NCBI GenBank assembly: GCA_003218735.1
Contig: QHOJ01000172.1
Coordinates: 1 to 9,227 of the forward strand
DNA length: 9,227 nt
Reading direction: 5' to 3'
Origin: Verrucomicrobiota bacterium
Lineage (GTDB): Bacteria > Verrucomicrobiota > Verrucomicrobiia > Chthoniobacterales > UBA10450
The notes beneath the pieces are model-generated. The model did not search any database and was not told the DNA's origin. It was given only the letters and a program-made list of their open reading frames with translations. The position numbers were made by a program, and so were the translations under genes. The stretch's first letter is position 1; each line of letters begins with the position of its first letter. Below are positions 6,578 to 9,227 of the stretch, in pieces.

Positions 6578-7644
6578 TTAGCGTCCGTTCTTTCCATCTA
6601 CTAGAGCTGCTGCTTCGCGATCGATCGCAGCGTAATCGGGTTTGCGCGGTCGCAAATAAAATTCGTCGATGGCAATCTGGAAAAGCGCGGCAGCAGGCAC
6701 GGCAAGAACCACGCCGAGAAGCCATGCAATCGCATCTCTTTGCCGAGCACGCCCGGAACAAGGAGGTTTAGCTCGATCTGATAAACCAGCACGATGACAG
6801 CGAGCGCGAGCCAGAATTTTGTTGCACCCAGGCTCAGCGCGACGAGCAGGATCGGAATGGAAACGAGAAATGCGCCGATGTTCGGAAGGAACTCACCGAA
6901 AAACGCGAACACACCGAACATGAGCGCTGGCTGCACGCCGACCAGCCAAAGCAATACACCTATGGAAAGGCCGGTGATCACACCGTTGATGGCAACACCG
7001 CGCGCCCATGCAATCATTTGTCGCATGAGTCGCGCGAGTGTGCGGTGGGCTTGTTCGCGATAACGATCGGGCGCGAGCGCGAGATACGCGGCGACAAGCG
7101 GTCGTGGGTTGGCCAACACGAAGATAAGCAATAGAACCGCGAACACAGCACTAACGAGGCCGCCGACCAAACCAATTGTCGATCTTAGCAAGATGTTCCC
7201 GACGGTTCCGGCGGCCGCGCCAACTCTCCCGGCGATTTCATCGGTACGTGGCAGAGCTTCGCGAACCGCTGGATAATTTTGAGTGAGCGATTCTATGCGC
7301 GCACGAATTCCTCGCCAAACATTCGGCGCGCTCTGGACCAGTTCCTGACTTTGTCTGGCGAGTGGAGGGATCGCAAAGAGGATGACTGTTCCGGTGACAG
7401 CAACAAGCGCGAGCATCAACAGGATCACACTTGCGAGGCGCGGAACGTGATGCTTCTGCAACCAGGCGACGATCGGGTTAAGAACCATGGCGAGGAGAAA
7501 AACGATCGCGAAGAGCAAGACCACAGATTGAAGCGAGCGCAGAACGAACCAGACGATAACGAGCACAAAGATCAGCCAAACGATGTGCCGTGCGCCGCGA
7601 TAACTCAGCGGAGCGGACTGATTTTCATGATCAGATTCTTTCAT
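6578..7644 (-). pseudogene. AI-2E family membrane permease, broken by internal deletion and frameshift
   Basis: From the ATG at 7642-7644 the frame gives hydrophobic segments at about 20-36, 40-60, 71-94, 150-178, 215-237, 240-270 and 275-296, with the family hallmarks FGEFLPNIGAFL and YQIELNLLVPGVLGKEMRLH. After His307 (6724-6726) it continues in a non-homologous frame to a TAG at 6601. The proper C-terminus is in another frame from about 6724 to a TAA at 6578-6580: WLLGVVLAVPAAALFQIAID and then EFYLRPRKPDYAAIDREA. About 15 residues of the last membrane helix, normally starting LHP, are missing. AI-2E family proteins are about 340-380 residues and include putative autoinducer-2 exporters and Na+/H+ antiporters; the substrate is unknown here. 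No clear ribosome binding site is seen. The intact gene would end 58 bases before the amidohydrolase start, suggesting co-transcription. Confidence 0.85.
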
Positions 7645-8066
7645 GAACGCGATGTGTCTGATACGATGCCGCCATTCGGAATTATCAGAACTGGTTTCAA
7701 AAATTCACCTCTCCCGCGCTCTCAGTGCACTGCCTGAAGTCAGGCTCCGCGTCAAGTTTCGCTGTCAAGCATCCAAACAGAGAGAATTGACCACCGATTG
7801 AATGAAAACCTTGCAAACGCCCATCCTTTGCGGTGTTTACTTTTGCGTTCAATGCAGAGACGACGCCTCTCCAGATTTTTTGTGACGGGGTTCTCGGGAC
7901 GGGAATGATTTTCCCGTTTTCCATTTCTCATGACGAATAGATTCAAATGACTCTGTAGCGTCTCTTCGATTCTACCATAACTGTCGGAAGGCTTCCCAAA
8001 AGCCATTGATCAGAACCTCTCGCCGCATTCCTTTGCGTGCTTCGTGCGAGGCGTTACCTTGCGCGC
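7645..8066. other. Divergent gap between permease and helicase genes
   Basis: This 422-base region must hold promoters for both flanking genes, but I see no convincing -35/-10 pairs. It contains the hairpin at 7899-7917. Open frames on the minus strand (7697-7924 and 7752-8006) have no recognisable domain and low-complexity Arg/Lys/Ser content, so I do not call them genes. Short TTTGCG-rich phrases recur near 7827-7845 and 8030-8045. Confidence 0.5.
7899..7917 (+). terminator. Small hairpin, terminator-like
   Basis: A perfect 7-bp stem ACGGGAA (7899-7905) and TTCCCGT (7911-7917) with a 5-base loop is followed by TTT then CC. The T-run is short and no plus-strand gene is placed to use it, so it may instead be a regulatory structure in the leader of the helicase gene or chance. 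Confidence 0.3.
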
Positions 8067-9227
8067 GTGTCATTCAATCATTTCGGACTGTCACCGGAAG
8101 TCGTCCGCGGCACGCAGGCGATGGGGTTCATCGAGCCAACGCCGATTCAGCTTCGCGCTTTTCCGATCATTCTTGCAGGCAAGGACCTAATCGGCACGGC
8201 GCAAACCGGCACCGGCAAAACCGCGGCGTTTGCTCTTCCGATTCTTACATTACTGGCGAAGCACGGCGCGTTTCGATGTCTCGTGCTCGAGCCAACGCGT
8301 GAACTTGCTGCGCAAGTCGAAACTGCATTTCGTGATTATGGCCGCTTTACAGATCTCTGCGTCGCCTTGGTGCATGGCGGCGTGGGATATGGAAAACAGC
8401 GCGAGGAACTCAAACGCGGTGTCGATGTGCTCGTCGCCACGCCGGGACGATTGCTCGATCTGCTCGAACAGCGCACGATGACTTTGCAACAGGTAAAGCT
8501 TCTCGTCCTCGATGAAGTCGATCGCATGCTCGACATGGGGTTCTTGCCGGACGTGCGCCGCATCGTTGAACAAATTTCGACGGACCGCCAAACTCTGCTT
8601 TTCTCGGCCACGCTCCCACCGGAGATCGAACGTCTGGCCGCCTGGGTCCTGCGCAATCCCGAGCTGGTCGAAATCGGCATCCGCCGTTCGCCTGCGGAAA
8701 CGGTTACGCACGCAGTTTATCCCGTAGCCGCAGAGCAGAAATTCGATCTGCTTATGGCGCTGCTGGAGCGGACAAATTTCGACAGCGTGTTGATTTTCTG
8801 CCGCACGAAAGTAAACGCCGACCGCGTCGCGCATTCCCTAAAGCATGCGAAACACGCCGTCGCGGTTTTGCATTCCAACCGCACGCAACGCGAGCGCATC
8901 GAAGCTCTCGAGGGTTTCAAGAGCGGCAAGTACGAAGTGATGGTCGCAACAGATATCGCGTCGCGCGGACTCGACATTGCCGGAGTGAGTCACGTTATCA
9001 ATTACGACGTGCCCGAGCATCCGGAAGATTACGTCCATCGCATCGGACGCACGGGACGAGCGCAAAATGTTGGCGACGCTTTCACCCTGGTGAACGGCGC
9101 AGAGCTTCCCGCCTTGCAGGCGATCGAACATTTCATCGGGCAAAAAATCCCGCGGTTAAAGCTCGAAAATTTCCCGTACCTTTACACCGCACTGTTTGAA
9201 CCCGAAAGTTCCGGCACCAAACGCGCC
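8067..9227 (+). CDS. DEAD-box ATP-dependent RNA helicase, 3' end missing
   Basis: The frame is open from a GTG at 8067-8069 to the right edge (387 codons). All core helicase motifs are in order: Q motif (GFIEPTPIQ, to residue 28), motif I AQTGTGKT (45-52), Ia PTRELAAQ, Ib TPGR, II DEVD (149-152), III SAT (180-182), IV LIFCRTK, V ATDIASRGLDI and VI HRIGRTGR (324-331). This is the RhlE-like class that unwinds RNA duplexes in ribosome assembly or RNA turnover in the cytoplasm. Motif II reads DEVD in place of DEAD, which keeps the catalytic Asp-Glu and final Asp. The start was chosen because M-S-F-x-x-F is the usual opening; GAGG at 8048-8051 lies 15 bases upstream, rather far. Both RecA domains are complete; the missing part is the variable, often basic, C-terminal tail. 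Confidence 0.93.
   Translation, partial: MSFNHFGLSPEVVRGTQAMGFIEPTPIQLRAFPIILAGKDLIGTAQTGTGKTAAFALPILTLLAKHGAFRCLVLEPTRELAAQVETAFRDYGRFTDLCVALVHGGVGYGKQREELKRGVDVLVATPGRLLDLLEQRTMTLQQVKLLVLDEVDRMLDMGFLPDVRRIVEQISTDRQTLLFSATLPPEIERLAAWVLRNPELVEIGIRRSPAETVTHAVYPVAAEQKFDLLMALLERTNFDSVLIFCRTKVNADRVAHSLKHAKHAVAVLHSNRTQRERIEALEGFKSGKYEVMVATDIASRGLDIAGVSHVINYDVPEHPEDYVHRIGRTGRAQNVGDAFTLVNGAELPALQAIEHFIGQKIPRLKLENFPYLYTALFEPESSGTKRA

Noticed and set aside
6520..6597. Upstream extension of the amidohydrolase to an ATG at 6597
   Set aside because: It is the translation of the 33-bp repeat and would put 26 residues in front of a clear signal peptide.
7697..8006. Two overlapping minus-strand open frames in the permease-helicase gap
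   Set aside because: They overlap each other, lack any recognisable domain and ribosome binding site, and lie in a region expected to hold divergent promoters.
8250..8834. 194-codon minus-strand open frame
   Set aside because: It is the shadow of the DEAD-box helicase gene, whose motifs are complete on the plus strand.

Overview
The window looks like chromosomal DNA of a soil-type Verrucomicrobiota bacterium, near Chthoniobacterales or Udaeobacter. This rests on family recognition from memory: a secreted S74-domain protein with NTAxGxxAL head repeats, a DUF433/DUF5615 pair of the short 'CPAVER' type, exported amidohydrolase and S9 peptidase genes side by side, and intergenic repeats that read as 'CHSxR..ISLL' when translated. 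No marker gene is present, so the lineage is an inference.

Layout, left to right. A START-domain protein with a signal peptide runs off the left edge (minus strand, 1-631). A 350-base gap holds a C-terminal amidohydrolase scrap. Next is a plus-strand secreted S74 protein (983-2128) whose last ~50 residues look replaced; its 3' end overlaps the convergent DUF5615 gene. The DUF433/DUF5615 toxin-antitoxin-like pair follows (minus, 2119-2656), then a second amidohydrolase scrap (plus, 2800-2922). A minus-strand run comes next, transcribed right to left: AI-2E family permease (7644-6578), exported amidohydrolase (6519-5110) and exported S9 prolyl-oligopeptidase-type peptidase (4976-2989). After a 420-base divergent gap, a DEAD-box RNA helicase (plus, from 8067) runs off the right edge.

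The permease and the peptidase are both broken. In each, the reading frame is normal up to one point, the family's own C-terminus then resumes in another frame, and a short conserved stretch is missing between the two parts. Both breaks have the same phase, a net loss of 3n+1 bases. The amidohydrolase between them is intact. Along with the two amidohydrolase scraps and the altered S74 tail, this suggests either a decaying accessory region or consensus errors in an assembly. Two copies of a 33-base repeat sit just upstream of the amidohydrolase and peptidase starts.

If intact, the amidohydrolase and peptidase would act outside the cytoplasm on peptides or cyclic amide substrates. The helicase and permease are generic functions. 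I see no clearly new defence or metabolic system here; the most interesting signals are the paired broken genes, the repeat pair and the altered S74 tail.
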